From the NCBI GenBank assembly GCA_016719015.1, contig JADKAZ010000006.1:202182-266181 (forward strand): a stretch of 64,000 nt of DNA, read 5' to 3'. Below the pieces are notes generated by a model. That model was given only the letters and a program-made list of their open reading frames with translations. It searched no databases and had not been told where the DNA came from. Position numbers and translations under genes: made by a program. This DNA comes from Chitinophagaceae bacterium (GTDB lineage: Bacteria; Bacteroidota; Bacteroidia; Chitinophagales; Chitinophagaceae). This document shows positions 1 to 10,331 of this stretch, piece after piece (position 1 is the stretch's first letter; each line of letters opens with the position of its first letter).

Positions 1-3000
1 CTACTGCTACATCAGGTGCCGGCACTACCAATTTCGGGTTGGTATTTGATGCCCTTGCTGCATTTACATTAAATAGCGTTGTTGTTTATCAATAAGCAGT
101 GCTGCAGGTACGGCCGGTACTGTGACTATAGATGTTGTAAACTCAACGGGTGTTGTATTACATACAGCCACAGTAAACGTTGTAGGAAACCCCGCGGCTT
201 CTGCAACAGCACAAACAGTTACATTGAATTTCAATATTGTGCCTGGTACAAATCTTAAACTAAGACCCGGTAGCCGCAGTGCAGGTATAACAGGTTTGTT
301 ATTTGAACCTTCTGCAGCTGCACCGGAGGTAATTATGGTTATCCCTTTGTGGTTCCCGGTGTTTTGTCTATAAATCACAGTACATTAACCGCCCCTCCAA
401 CAAATACACCCCGGCTCGATCTGTATTATTATTTTTACAACTGGGATATAAGCACCGGATGTGAATCTGCCCGGACAGCTGTACTGGCTACCATTACTAC
501 CCCTCCCACTGCTAGCATTTCTTATGCAGCTTCCCCATATTGTTCCGATGCAGGTACTGCTACAGTTACTCAAACCGGGACAGTGGGTGGAACCTATACC
601 GCATCACCTGCAGGCTTAACCATTAACCCGGCGACAGGTGCTGTTACATTAGGAACAAGCACTCCCGGAACGTACACCGTCACTTATACCATTCCAGCTT
701 CGGGAGGTTGCCTTTTATTTTCAACAACAACAAGTATAACCGTATTGAATTGTGGTGGTCCATGTTCAGCTATAACCACTATTGCATGTGCTGCTGCCAC
801 AACGGCAACTTTAGCAGGGGCTGGTAGCTGGAGTCCCGGTAGTTGTGGATTCAGCACACCCGGTAATGAAAGAGTTTATAGTTTCACCCCAACAGTTACC
901 GGTGTTTATTCTTTACAGGTTACTTCAACAAACAGTGGTGGCTTTGTGGACTATTTTTATAAAGCAGCTTCCGGAGGTTGTTCTGCTTCCGGCTGGACTT
1001 GTATTGACGACGTATTTTCTCCTACAACTTCAACAATCGGAACCTTAACTGCCGGTGTAGAATATTATATTCTGCTTGATGCGGAAGTAACAGCCTCTGT
1101 TATACATACTTTCCAGGTAGTTTGTCCGGCTGTTCCAGCCCCATGCACCAGTATTATCAACATTGCATGTGGTGCTCCTGCAACGGCAACTTTAGCAGGG
1201 GCTGGTAGCTGGAGTCCCGGTAATTGTGGATTCAGCACACCCGGTAATGAAAGAGTTTATAGTTTCACCCCAACAGTTACCGGTGTTTATTCTTTACAGG
1301 TTACTTCAACAAACAGTGGTGGCTTTGTGGACTATTTTTATAAAGCAGCTTCCGGAGGTTGTTCTGCTTCCGGCTGGACTTGTATTGACGACGTATTTTC
1401 TCCTACAACTTCAACAATCGGAACCTTAACTGCCGGTGTAGAATATTATATTCTGCTTGATGCGGAAGTAACAGCCTCTGTTATACATACTTTCCAGGTA
1501 AATTGTTTATGTCCTGACGCTACTATAGCATACGCCGGTTCTCCATATTGTAGCAATGCGGGCATAGCCACAGTAACCAGAACAGGAACTGCAGGTGGAA
1601 CCTATTCCGCTGCTCCGGCAGGTTTAACACTTAATGCAGCAACAGGTGATGTAACACTGGGAACAAGCACACCCGGAACTTATACAGTAACTTATACCAT
1701 TGCCCCAGGTGCTTGCCTTGTATTTACAACAACAGCAACCATTACCATTACAGGAGCCCCTGCTGCAACGATAGTGTATACCGCTTCTCCGTATTGTCAG
1801 AATGCAGGTACTGCCAATGTTACCCGTATTGGAACAGCTGGCGGCACATACACTGCTGCACCAGCAGGCTTAACCATTAATGCCTCAACAGGCGCAGTAA
1901 CATTGGGAACAAGCACTCCAGGTACCTACACGGTTACTTATACCATTGCTGCATCAGGGGGTTGTGGCTCATTTACAACTACCACCAGTATAACTGTTAA
2001 TCCAACACCAACTGCAGTAGCCAGCCCGTCAAGTCAGGCGGTATGTTCTGGTACTCCAATAACAACGATAGCATTATCAGGCGGAGTAGCCGGCACAACC
2101 TACACCTGGACAAGAAACAATACAGGAACAGTAACAGGTATAGCCGCAAATGGAACAGGCAATATCAGCGGTACATTAACCAATACAACGAATGCACCTG
2201 TAATAGTAACATTTACCATTACGCCAACGGCTAATGGATGTACCGGTACTGCGATTACAGCAACCGTAACAGTAAATCCAATACCGAATGCCGTTGCTAC
2301 ACCAGTTACGCAGACGGTGTGTTCCGGCACACCGATAACAACAATAGCATTGACAGGTGCTGTAACCGGAACAACGTATGCATGGACTAGAAATAACACT
2401 GTCAATGTAACGGGAATAGCTGCGAATGGAACGGGCAATATCAGCGGCACCCTGACCAATACAACAACTGGCCAGCAAACGGTAGTGTTTACTATAACAC
2501 CAACTGCCAATGGTTGCGCCGGAACGCCGATAACAGCAACGGTGATAGTTGATAAAGCACCTGCAATCACCTGTCCTGCGAATATAACATTACCAAGTGT
2601 GGTAGGAAGTTGTACGGCAGTAGTGACGTATACACCGACCGTAACAGGATCACCAGTACCAACACTTAGTTATGTATTAACCGGAGCTACAAGCGGAAGC
2701 GGATCTGGTTCTGGTAGTGGAACAGTCTTTTCAATAGGTGTAACGACAGTAACGATAACGGCAACGAACACCTGCGGAACCGCCACTTGTTCTTTCACTG
2801 TAACAGTAACAGACAGCCAGTTGCCGGTGATCAATGTACAACCGGCGAACCGTACAGTATGTACAGGTAGTAATGTCATTTTTAGTGTGACGGCAGTAAC
2901 GGCACCAAGTGCCGGAGGCCTGCTTGCTTACCAGTGGCAGGCATGGAATGGTACGACATGGACAAACATAGCAGGCGCAACAGCCAGCACACTTAATGTG

Positions 3001-3621
3001 AATAATGTAACAGTGAGTATGAATACAAACAGTTACCGTGTACAGGTAACAGGCTTGTGTACAATGATAAACTCGGCACATGCTTCGTTGTATGTGAATC
3101 CATTGCCGTTGGTCAATTTAGCGACATCCATCGCACCTAATCTCTTACCTGGTCAGGTGCTGACGATAACAGCTACGACATCCCCATCAGGTGGTTCATA
3201 TGTATGGTTTAAAGATGGCCAGGTGATAGCCGGAGCCAGCGGATCGACCCTACCCAACCTGACTGTAATTGATGCAGGTGTGTATCGTGTGGTGTACACG
3301 GATCCGAATGGCTGCACATCCACGTCTGCTGATATAACAATCGCTGCACAACAATCAGACAACCTGTATGTATATCCTGTTCCAAATAATGGTCAGTTTA
3401 TAGTAAGATATTATAACACGGCTAATGAACAGTTAAATCTGAGAGTGATAGATGCGAAAGGATCGCTGGTGTATCAAAGTAAAATACTAACAACGGTACC
3501 GTACAGCACCATCAATGTGGATCTGAGAAATGGAAGAGTATTAGCAAGTGGTATTTACATCGTGGAGGTAAGAAGAGCCGATGGAAGACTGGCAGGATCA
3601 AGAAGAATTGTAGTGTATTAA
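1..3621 (+). CDS. T9SS-exported Ig/PKD/HYR-repeat surface protein, 5' partial, two frame breaks
   Basis: A very large secreted repeat protein whose N-terminus lies before the window. The longest open stretch is 349-3621; upstream the same protein continues in two other frames, with breaks near 90 and near 328 (a GNYGYPFVVPGV-like continuation rejoins the main frame). From N to C there are Ig-like SPYC...GTYTVTYTI modules (three copies), two nearly identical 127-residue modules (GNERVYSFTPTVTGVYSL...), two PKD-like modules starting AVCSGTPITTIAL, a HYR-type module (ITCPANITLP), an Ig module and a type A T9SS sorting domain starting YVYPVPNNGQF and ending GSRRIVVY. The family is exported through the outer membrane and attached to the surface or released; the ligand is unknown. 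The two 5' breaks may be consensus errors or decay. Confidence 0.85.
800..1500 (+). repeat. Near-perfect 320-bp direct repeat inside a surface protein gene
   Basis: Bases 800-1119 and 1181-1500 are the same sequence except for one difference I could find (Ser AGT against Asn AAT near 842 and 1223). The period is 381 bp, or 127 codons, so the reading frame is kept. Synonymous sites have not diverged, so the duplication is recent or maintained by gene conversion. The other Ig modules of this gene resemble each other only at protein level. Confidence 0.93.
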
Positions 3622-3641
3622 TTGATAACAACATAAAATAC

Positions 3642-3672
3642 AAAAAACGCCCTGTTTATCGGGGCGTTTTTT
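3642..3672 (+). terminator. Rho-independent terminator of the Ig-repeat gene
   Basis: An ACGCCC/GGGCGT hairpin flanked by an A-run and followed by TTTTTT lies about 20 bp after the stop codon. Confidence 0.85.
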
Positions 3673-3726
3673 AAGCCAATATATATAATAAAATAAAAAT
3701 CAACTCTACTTTTTAAACAGAGACAT

Positions 3727-3734
3727 TAACTTTA
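3727..3734 (+). promoter_or_regulatory. Possible -7 box for ligA
   Basis: TAACTTTA matches seven of eight positions of the Bacteroidota -7 consensus TAnnTTTG and lies 16 bp before the ligA ATG. No clear -33 box was identified. Confidence 0.35.
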
Positions 3735-3750
3735 CTTACCAACTTTTACT

Positions 3751-5853
3751 ATGTATTCAAAGGACACTACCCGGGAACTGCAAAAGCTTACGAATGAATT
3801 GGTTAAAAAACAATCATCTGGCTCCATCATTAAAAAAGATATTGAACAGTTGAGAGCCATTCTTCGCTTTCATGAATACCGGTATTATATATTAAATGAT
3901 CCCATGATTGCTGATTATGAATATGACCAACTTTTCAAAACGCTGGAAAAAATCGAGGAGGAAACTCCTTCTTTAAAATCCGCTGACTCACCGACACAAC
4001 GGGTCGCTAAGGGATTAACAAAAGACTTCCCTGCTGTTCAACATCTTGTTCCAATGTTATCATTAGACAATTCTTACAATAGTGATGACCTGGTTGATTT
4101 TGACAGAAAAGCAAGAGAACTGACCCGTATTGATAAAATTGAATATTGCGTAGAACCAAAATTTGATGGCGGCAGTATTTCCATCATATATGAAAATGAT
4201 TTACTGGTTCGTGGTGCTACCCGTGGAGATGGTGTTGAGGGAGATGAAGTAACCGCCAATATCAGGCAAATCCGTTCTGTTCCGTTATCAGCAAAATTCT
4301 CTGATTACGGATTGCAACAAGTAGAGATAAGAGGTGAGGTACTCATCAATAAAAGTAATTTTAAAAAATATAATGAAGGATTGATGGAAGAGGGGTTACC
4401 CCCGTTGGCAAATCCCAGGAACGCCGCTGCTGGAACACTCCGCATTAAAGACCCCACTGAAGTAGCTAAAAGAAACCTGGAAGCATTTGTCTATCATATC
4501 AGCTATTATTCAATGGCTAAAGGCAAAAAAAATCCTGCAGAACTAACTACGCATGCCGGTTCGTTGAAGTTGTTATGGGACCTTGGATTTCGAAGCCCGG
4601 AAAGAGAAAGAAAAATTTTTAAAGGTATTGAAGGGGTAATTAAATATTGCGCAGATTTTGAAACAGAAAGAGATGCACTGCCGTATGAGATAGATGGAAT
4701 GGTGATAAAAGTGAATGATATAGACCTTCAGGAAAAACTGGGGATGACATCTCACCATCCCCGATGGGCTATTGCTTATAAATTTAAAGCGAGACAGGCA
4801 ACAAGTAAGTTACTAAGTGTAGAATTCCAGGTGGGAAGAACCGGGGCCGTAACACCAGTTGCCAAGCTTGAGCCTGTTGCTGTTGGCGGCGTTACAGTCA
4901 GCAGTATTTCCATTCACAATGAAGATTACATCAAGGAAAAAGATTTACGTATTGGCGATGCCGTACTCATAGAAAGAGCCGGGGATGTCATTCCTCAAAT
5001 TGTAAAATCACTACCCGATACAAGAACTGGAAAAGAAAAGAAAATAATTTTTCCTAAAACATGCCCTGTTTGCGAGAGCAAATTATTTAAAGAAGAAGAG
5101 GAAGCAGTTTGGCGGTGTATTAATATTGAATGCCCGGCGCAGGTGGTGGAACGCATTATACATTTTGTAAGTAAAGATGCGATGGACATCCGTGGTTTTG
5201 GTGAAGCTAATGTTAGAAAATTTTATGAGCTTGGTTTACTAGAAGACGTTCCGGGAATCTATACCCTGGAGGTGAACAAAATAAGTGGTATGGAAGGCTT
5301 TGGTCAAAAATCGATTGACAATTTACAAACTGCTATTGCTAACTCTAAAAAACAGCCGCTTCATCGCCTGATTTATGCACTGGGAATCCGCTTTGTAGGT
5401 GAAACAACAGCTAAAACTTTAGCCCAGGCTGTTAATCATTTATTGGATTTTAAAAAAATCTCCCTGGAAGACTTACAAAACCTGGAAGATGTAGGACCAA
5501 AAGTTGCCGGCAGTATTCACCATTTTTTTAGTAATAAGAGCAATATTGAAATGCTGGAGCAATTGGAAAAACTCGGACTGCCACTAAAAAATCAGAAAAA
5601 AGAAATATTGTCTGCCGGGAATCTTAAAGGCCAAACGTTTTTATTTACCGGAACACTACCCACCTTAAAAAGAAGCGATGCTGAGGCAATGGCTGAAGAA
5701 AACGGCGGTCAGCTACTCAGTGGTGTCAGCACCAAGCTGAACTATCTTGTTGTAGGTGAAGACGCCGGAAGTAAATTGGAAAAAGCAAAGAAGATCAATT
5801 CGGTAAAAATTATTTCTGAAGCTGAATTCCTGCAAATCATCGGTAAAAAATAA
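3751..5853 (+). CDS. ligA: NAD-dependent DNA ligase LigA
   Basis: Seals nicks in DNA during replication and repair, using NAD+ to adenylate an active-site lysine. At 700 residues it has normal family length and a complete architecture: an N-terminal Ia domain with HEYRYYILNDPMIADYEYD, the nucleotidyl-transferase core with the KFDG motif (Lys137 is the adenylated residue), the OB fold, a four-cysteine zinc finger (Cys438, Cys441, Cys456, Cys461), helix-hairpin-helix repeats and a C-terminal BRCT domain from about residue 620 (LKGQTFLFTGTLP). The ATG at 3751 is the first in-frame start after the previous terminator. The frame is uninterrupted, which makes this gene a useful contrast to the frame-broken genes elsewhere in the window. 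Confidence 0.98.
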   Translation: MYSKDTTRELQKLTNELVKKQSSGSIIKKDIEQLRAILRFHEYRYYILNDPMIADYEYDQLFKTLEKIEEETPSLKSADSPTQRVAKGLTKDFPAVQHLVPMLSLDNSYNSDDLVDFDRKARELTRIDKIEYCVEPKFDGGSISIIYENDLLVRGATRGDGVEGDEVTANIRQIRSVPLSAKFSDYGLQQVEIRGEVLINKSNFKKYNEGLMEEGLPPLANPRNAAAGTLRIKDPTEVAKRNLEAFVYHISYYSMAKGKKNPAELTTHAGSLKLLWDLGFRSPERERKIFKGIEGVIKYCADFETERDALPYEIDGMVIKVNDIDLQEKLGMTSHHPRWAIAYKFKARQATSKLLSVEFQVGRTGAVTPVAKLEPVAVGGVTVSSISIHNEDYIKEKDLRIGDAVLIERAGDVIPQIVKSLPDTRTGKEKKIIFPKTCPVCESKLFKEEEEAVWRCINIECPAQVVERIIHFVSKDAMDIRGFGEANVRKFYELGLLEDVPGIYTLEVNKISGMEGFGQKSIDNLQTAIANSKKQPLHRLIYALGIRFVGETTAKTLAQAVNHLLDFKKISLEDLQNLEDVGPKVAGSIHHFFSNKSNIEMLEQLEKLGLPLKNQKKEILSAGNLKGQTFLFTGTLPTLKRSDAEAMAEENGGQLLSGVSTKLNYLVVGEDAGSKLEKAKKINSVKIISEAEFLQIIGKK

Positions 5854-5965
5854 AATTGGTCGTGCCTTAAAATTTTCTATCTTAGTTGTGTAACACTTCT
5901 GCTCAGATAACCTTATCGTACCATTGTTATTTATTGCGTTCGTCCCTGACTAAAAATAATTTTTT

Positions 5966-6526
5966 ATGATTAAAAAATTAGCAGGCGAAGTCTGGAAACC
6001 ACTGACGTTTTCCGGATGGAAGCACCTACGCAATCGTTATGCGGTATCCAGCCTTGGACGTATCGCCAGTTATAAACAAGATATACTGAAGGAGGGTAAA
6101 GTATTGAGTGGCTCTCTAACCACCGGTTACCGGACCCTGAACCTGCATCGTCCTAATAATAAAGGCACTTTATATATACACCGTGAAATGGCGAAGATAT
6201 TTTTGGAAAAAAATTCTCCGGGCCATAAATACGTCATTCACCGCAATCATAATAAACTCGATAATAATATTAAAAACCTCCGGTGGGCCACATTAGAACA
6301 AATGATCAGCCATCAACAAGGCAGCCCGGCTAAAATTGCCTATAAAGAAAAACAAGCTAACAAAACGGAAGGGTTAAAGCTAACCGCCACACAAGTCCGT
6401 AAGATCAAAAGCATACTGACCAGCAAGAATCGAAACATTACAATTAAACAACTGGCAAAGAACTATGGCGTAAGCGAGATGACCATGTACAGAATAAAAA
6501 GCGGTGAGAATTGGGGAAGAATATAG
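5966..6526 (+). CDS. NUMOD4-HNH endonuclease-like protein with C-terminal helix-turn-helix
   Basis: A 186-residue protein built like a free-standing homing-type nuclease. The N-terminus (EVWKPLTFSGW...YAVSSLGRIASY) matches the NUMOD4 DNA-binding motif. Residues about 60-110 resemble an HNH nuclease (YVIHRNHNKLDNNIKNLRWA), with the His and the Asn-x-x-x-Asn-Leu pattern preserved. The C-terminal 50 residues (TATQVRKIKSIL...QLAKNYGVSEMTMYRIKSG) form a helix-turn-helix like those of resolvase or NUMOD-type modules. Such proteins are usually phage- or intron-borne; this one sits alone between ligA and a DUF2461 gene with no intron or split gene in view, so it may be a domesticated or solitary mobile gene. 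Cleavage activity is inferred from the family only. Confidence 0.8.
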   Translation: MIKKLAGEVWKPLTFSGWKHLRNRYAVSSLGRIASYKQDILKEGKVLSGSLTTGYRTLNLHRPNNKGTLYIHREMAKIFLEKNSPGHKYVIHRNHNKLDNNIKNLRWATLEQMISHQQGSPAKIAYKEKQANKTEGLKLTATQVRKIKSILTSKNRNITIKQLAKNYGVSEMTMYRIKSGENWGRI

Positions 6527-6601
6527 AACTGAGATTTATATGATTAGTAAGGATTATGCTGACAGTATAATTATCTTTATTCCTGAAAACTTAGTTCTGT
6601 T

Positions 6602-7267
6602 ATGCTGCAATCATCCACTATTAAATTTCTGAAAGATTTAAAGAAGAACAATAATAAGCCCTGGTTTGATAAAAACAGGAAAGTATATGAAGAAGCAAAA
6701 GCCGATTTCGCCAATTTCATTCAAACAGTAATTGATAAACACAGTAAAAACGATCCTACCATAAAGGACCAGGTTGCAAAGAATTGCTTATTCCGCATTA
6801 ATCGAGACGTTCGCTTTTCAAAAGATAAATCACCGTATAAAAGTAATATGGGTGCCAGTATTAACCGGGGTGGGAAAAAATCACTGCTGGCGGGCTATTA
6901 CTTTCACCTGGAACCCGGTCAGTGTTTTGCCGGTGGCGGTATCTGGATGCCGATGCCTGATGATTTGAAAAAAGTAAGACAGGAGATTGACTACAACTTT
7001 GGTGATTTTAAAAAGATACTCGCTACCAGGAAATTCAAATCGGTGTATGGTGATCTTTCACAGCATGCTGAATACAAACTAAGCCGAGTACCAAAAGGCT
7101 ATGAGGCGGATAATCCTGCTGCTGAATACCTGAAATTAAAAAGCTTTGTTGCCATGGTGAGTATAAAAGATACAGAGCTAACTTCCAAAGACCTGGTTAA
7201 AAAAACGGTTACAGCATTTGAAGCACTGCAACCATTGATTGAGTTTATTAATGAAACAATGAATTAA
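6602..7267 (+). CDS. DUF2461 family protein
   Basis: The 221-residue protein matches the DUF2461 (TIGR02453) family by its N-terminal FLKDLKKNNNKPWFDKNR, the central FRINRDVRFSKDKSPYKSNMG and the GYYFHLEPG...AGGGIWMP block. The family is widespread and cytosolic with no established biochemical role. The stop codon is 4 bp from the ATG of the next gene, so the two are probably co-transcribed. A TATCTTTA box lies shortly upstream of the ATG and is one mismatch from the Bacteroidota -7 consensus. Confidence 0.9.
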   Translation: MLQSSTIKFLKDLKKNNNKPWFDKNRKVYEEAKADFANFIQTVIDKHSKNDPTIKDQVAKNCLFRINRDVRFSKDKSPYKSNMGASINRGGKKSLLAGYYFHLEPGQCFAGGGIWMPMPDDLKKVRQEIDYNFGDFKKILATRKFKSVYGDLSQHAEYKLSRVPKGYEADNPAAEYLKLKSFVAMVSIKDTELTSKDLVKKTVTAFEALQPLIEFINETMN

Positions 7268-7270
7268 TGT

Positions 7271-8980
7271 ATGAAAAGAATAGTATCTCTCTTCACTCTA
7301 TTAGCAGCCAGTTTGCTACTTACTGCACAAAGCTTTTCTATTCGTCTGCCGGATACCCTCAGCAAAAAATCACTGGATGGCAGATTATTGCTGCTATTTT
7401 CAAAGAACCATTCCGCCGAGCCCCGCTTCCAGATTACCGACAACCCCAATACCCAACAGGTATTTGGTATAGATATTGAAAACTGGCAACCCGGCACTAC
7501 AAAAATTATCTCCGCTGCTGCTTTTGGCTACCCGGTTGAAAGTATGGCCAATTTGCCTGCAGATGAATATACAGTGCAGGTAGTAATGCATATTTATGAA
7601 ACCTTTCATCGCAAAGATGGGCATGTAGTAAAGTTGCCAATGGACCGTGGTGAAGGCCAGCATTGGAACCTGGCTCCCGGTAATTTGTATTCGTTGCCGG
7701 TAAAAATAAAATTCAATCCCCGAACAAAAATTCTGCACACCATCAATCTTACTAAAACCATTCCACCAATAAAAGAACCAGACGACACAAAATATATCAA
7801 GCATATAAAAATTCAGAGCAAACTACTTTCGGATTTTTGGGGAAGACCTATGTTTCTCGGCGCACATGTGCTCTTGCCGGAAGGCTGGGATACACATCCG
7901 GATGTAAAATATCCGTTAGCTATTTTTCATGGTCATTTTCCGGATGACTTTGGAGGATGGAGAACTACCCCGCCGGATGAAAATCTGAAACCTGATACCG
8001 TAGCGAGATTTAACCTGGTGGGTTACAATAAAATTGTACAGCAGGAAGCCCATGATTTTTATAAACTATGGACAGGCCCCGCTTTTCCCAGAGTGATTGC
8101 CATAGAAATTCAACATGCCAATCCTTATTATGATGATTCTTATGCGGTGAATTCTGCTAATCTTGGTCCTTATGGAGATGCAATAACGTATGAGTTGATT
8201 CCAGAAATTGAAAAACGGTTCCGTGGCATCGGAAAGGGATGGGCAAGATTTATGTATGGCGGCAGCACCGGTGGCTGGGAAGTGCTGGCGGCACAAACTT
8301 TTTACCCGGAAGAATACAATGGATGTTATGCTGCCTGTCCTGACCCGATTGATTTTAATCATTATATGACAGCTAATATTTATTCAGATAAAAATATCTA
8401 TTACCAGGAAGGACCATTCAGAAAAACATTACGTCCCGGTCATAGAAATTATTTAGGACATGTAAGTGCAACTATCCGGGACATGAATTACCGTGAACTG
8501 GCATTGGGAACCAAAAGCCGCAGCGGCGATCAATGGGATATTTGGGAAGCGGTTTATTCTCCGGTTGGTAAGGATGGCTACCCCGAAAGAATTTTTGATA
8601 AATATACCGGCGAGATAAATAAAAAAGTAGCAGCACACTGGAAAGAAAATTATGATTTAGTACATATCATTAAAAGAGACTGGCCAAAGATTGGAAACAA
8701 ACTCGCCGGCAAGATTCATATCTATACTGGTGATATGGATAATTATTATCTGAATAATGCAGTATACTCAGCAGAGGATATGATAAAAAAATTAGAGAAC
8801 CCAACATGCAATTGTGAAGTAGATTACGGTGACAGGGCCGAGCATTGCTGGAATGGCGACCATACCCAGCCCAATTATATAAGCCGGCTCCGATATCACC
8901 GGATGTTTATTCCCAAATGGACGGAAGAGGTGAAAAAAAGGGCTCCGGTAAATGCTGACTTAACTTCCTGGAGGTATTAA
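7271..8980 (+). CDS. Secreted putative esterase (alpha/beta-hydrolase fold)
   Basis: A 569-residue exported protein. Residues 1-19 form a signal peptide (MKRIVSLFTLLAASLLLTAQ). After a beta-rich N-terminal region of about 170 residues comes an esterase-like domain with the nucleophile-elbow-like motif GGSTGGWEV and a later CWNGDH segment that could supply the histidine; this resembles the putative esterase family (PF00756). The active-site assignment is inference. The frame is intact. The gene follows the DUF2461 gene by 3 bp and converges on asd; only a weak hairpin is visible in the 38-bp gap between them. Confidence 0.75.
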   Translation: MKRIVSLFTLLAASLLLTAQSFSIRLPDTLSKKSLDGRLLLLFSKNHSAEPRFQITDNPNTQQVFGIDIENWQPGTTKIISAAAFGYPVESMANLPADEYTVQVVMHIYETFHRKDGHVVKLPMDRGEGQHWNLAPGNLYSLPVKIKFNPRTKILHTINLTKTIPPIKEPDDTKYIKHIKIQSKLLSDFWGRPMFLGAHVLLPEGWDTHPDVKYPLAIFHGHFPDDFGGWRTTPPDENLKPDTVARFNLVGYNKIVQQEAHDFYKLWTGPAFPRVIAIEIQHANPYYDDSYAVNSANLGPYGDAITYELIPEIEKRFRGIGKGWARFMYGGSTGGWEVLAAQTFYPEEYNGCYAACPDPIDFNHYMTANIYSDKNIYYQEGPFRKTLRPGHRNYLGHVSATIRDMNYRELALGTKSRSGDQWDIWEAVYSPVGKDGYPERIFDKYTGEINKKVAAHWKENYDLVHIIKRDWPKIGNKLAGKIHIYTGDMDNYYLNNAVYSAEDMIKKLENPTCNCEVDYGDRAEHCWNGDHTQPNYISRLRYHRMFIPKWTEEVKKRAPVNADLTSWRY

Positions 8981-9018
8981 CTATAATAAATCCTCCTGTA
9001 GGAAACATTTTATCCATC

Positions 9019-10026
9019 CTAAAGCAATCCTTGTGCTTGCAAATACTCCGCTATCTGCACCGCATTCGTAGCAGCTCCTTTTCTAAGGTTATCAGAAACT
9101 ACCCACATATTCAAGGTATTCGGCTGGCTTTCATCTCGTCTTAATCTTCCAACAAACACATCATCCTTTTCATGTGTATCCATCGGCATGGGGTATTGCT
9201 GATTTGCCAAATCATCAACCACCACTATGCCGGGAGATGATTGTAACAACGATTTCACTTCGTCAAGTTTAAAATCTTTCTCAAATTCCACATTCACTGC
9301 CTCACTATGGCCACCCATTACCGGAATACGAACGGTAGTAGCAGTTACCCGTATCGAGTCATCTCTCATAATCTTACAAGTCTCCTTCACCATCTTCATT
9401 TCTTCTTTGGTGTAGCCATTATCTAAAAACACATCTATCTGTGGAATTACATTCAGGTCAATGGGATATTTATAAGCCATCGGGTATTCGGTAGTTTCAC
9501 CTTTCACTTCTTTCAATCTTTCCCCTTTTAATTGCTCCACCGCTTTTACGCCTGTGCCTGTTACACTCTGGTAAGTTGATACAACAATTCTTTTGATCCC
9601 ATATTTTTTATGCAATGGATTTAATGCCACTACCATCTGGATAGTAGAGCAGTTGGGGTTAGCAATAATTTTATCATTCGCTGTCAATATATCTGCATTG
9701 ATCTCCGGCACTATCAATGGTTTTGACGGATCCATTCTCCAGGCAGATGAATTATCAATCACGGTAATGCCAGCTTCAGCAAACTTTGGTGCCCACTCCA
9801 ATGAAGTAATGCCACCGGCAGAAAAAATAGCCACTGCTGGTTTTGCTGCGATTCCATCTGCCATGCTTACTACTTTATATTTCTTTCCCTTAAACTCCAC
9901 TTCCTTTCCTACCGACTTTTCTGAGGCAACGGGAACTAATGCTGTAACGGGAAAATTTCTTTCTGCTAATACCTGTAACATTTTGGTACCCACTAATCCG
10001 GTGGCTCCTACAACTGCAACTTTCAT
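9019..10026 (-). CDS. asd: Aspartate-semialdehyde dehydrogenase
   Basis: Reduces aspartyl phosphate to aspartate semialdehyde with NADPH, the branch point to lysine/diaminopimelate, threonine and methionine. It has the N-terminal nucleotide-binding motif VAVVGATGLVGTKML and the catalytic cysteine in NPNCST (Cys126), followed by the substrate-binding VSTYQSVTGTG segment. I chose the ATG at 10026 (335 residues, MKVAVVGATG) over an upstream in-frame ATG at 10080, because the family starts directly with the Rossmann strand. Monocistronic; it faces the esterase gene convergently and the lamin-tail gene divergently. Confidence 0.96.
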   Translation of the reverse strand: MKVAVVGATGLVGTKMLQVLAERNFPVTALVPVASEKSVGKEVEFKGKKYKVVSMADGIAAKPAVAIFSAGGITSLEWAPKFAEAGITVIDNSSAWRMDPSKPLIVPEINADILTANDKIIANPNCSTIQMVVALNPLHKKYGIKRIVVSTYQSVTGTGVKAVEQLKGERLKEVKGETTEYPMAYKYPIDLNVIPQIDVFLDNGYTKEEMKMVKETCKIMRDDSIRVTATTVRIPVMGGHSEAVNVEFEKDFKLDEVKSLLQSSPGIVVVDDLANQQYPMPMDTHEKDDVFVGRLRRDESQPNTLNMWVVSDNLRKGAATNAVQIAEYLQAQGLL

Positions 10027-10331
10027 TAATTGAGTTTTTAAAAATGAATATTCAAATATAAATCTGATTATGTCGGGCAAACCTCCTTCGCCAAGGCTTC
10101 GGAGGGCATAAAAAAAAGCCCTCCGGTGAAGGAAGGCCTGCTAAACTTTTATGCTGATACACACATAACGCTGCAAACCTTCCCTCAGGAATGTTTTTTG
10201 GTGCGTTTTGTATGCTTCAATATTTTCATGCTGGCGCAAAAATAGGCTGGCAGCGGTTTCGTCCCAAATATTCAGGAATAATTTTTATCCTTAGATGCTT
10301 TATTACAAACGTTTGGATTAACTTGGTACGA
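10027..10331. other. Divergent intergenic region with an inverted repeat
   Basis: 305 bp between asd (minus) and the lamin-tail gene (plus). An open frame runs from 10191 into the lamin-tail gene, but it lacks a signal peptide and I regard it as read-through of the leader. The only clear structure is the hairpin listed separately. No RNA gene was recognised. Confidence 0.6.
10096..10129. repeat. Intergenic hairpin, CGGAGGGC arms
   Basis: CGGAGGGC at 10100-10107 pairs with GCCCTCCG at 10118-10125 around an A-rich loop; flanking CTTC/GAAG extends it with mismatches. It lies upstream of both flanking genes, so it is not the 3' terminator of either. It may be a REP-like intergenic repeat or the end of a short untranslated RNA. 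Confidence 0.6.

Noticed and set aside
2100..2570. Long minus-strand open frame antisense to the Ig-repeat gene
   Set aside because: It mirrors codon bias of the repetitive Thr/Ala/Gly-rich sense gene, has no start context and its translation is low complexity.
9593..10033. 146-codon plus-strand open frame over asd
   Set aside because: Lies fully antisense to the conserved asd gene and shows no domain.
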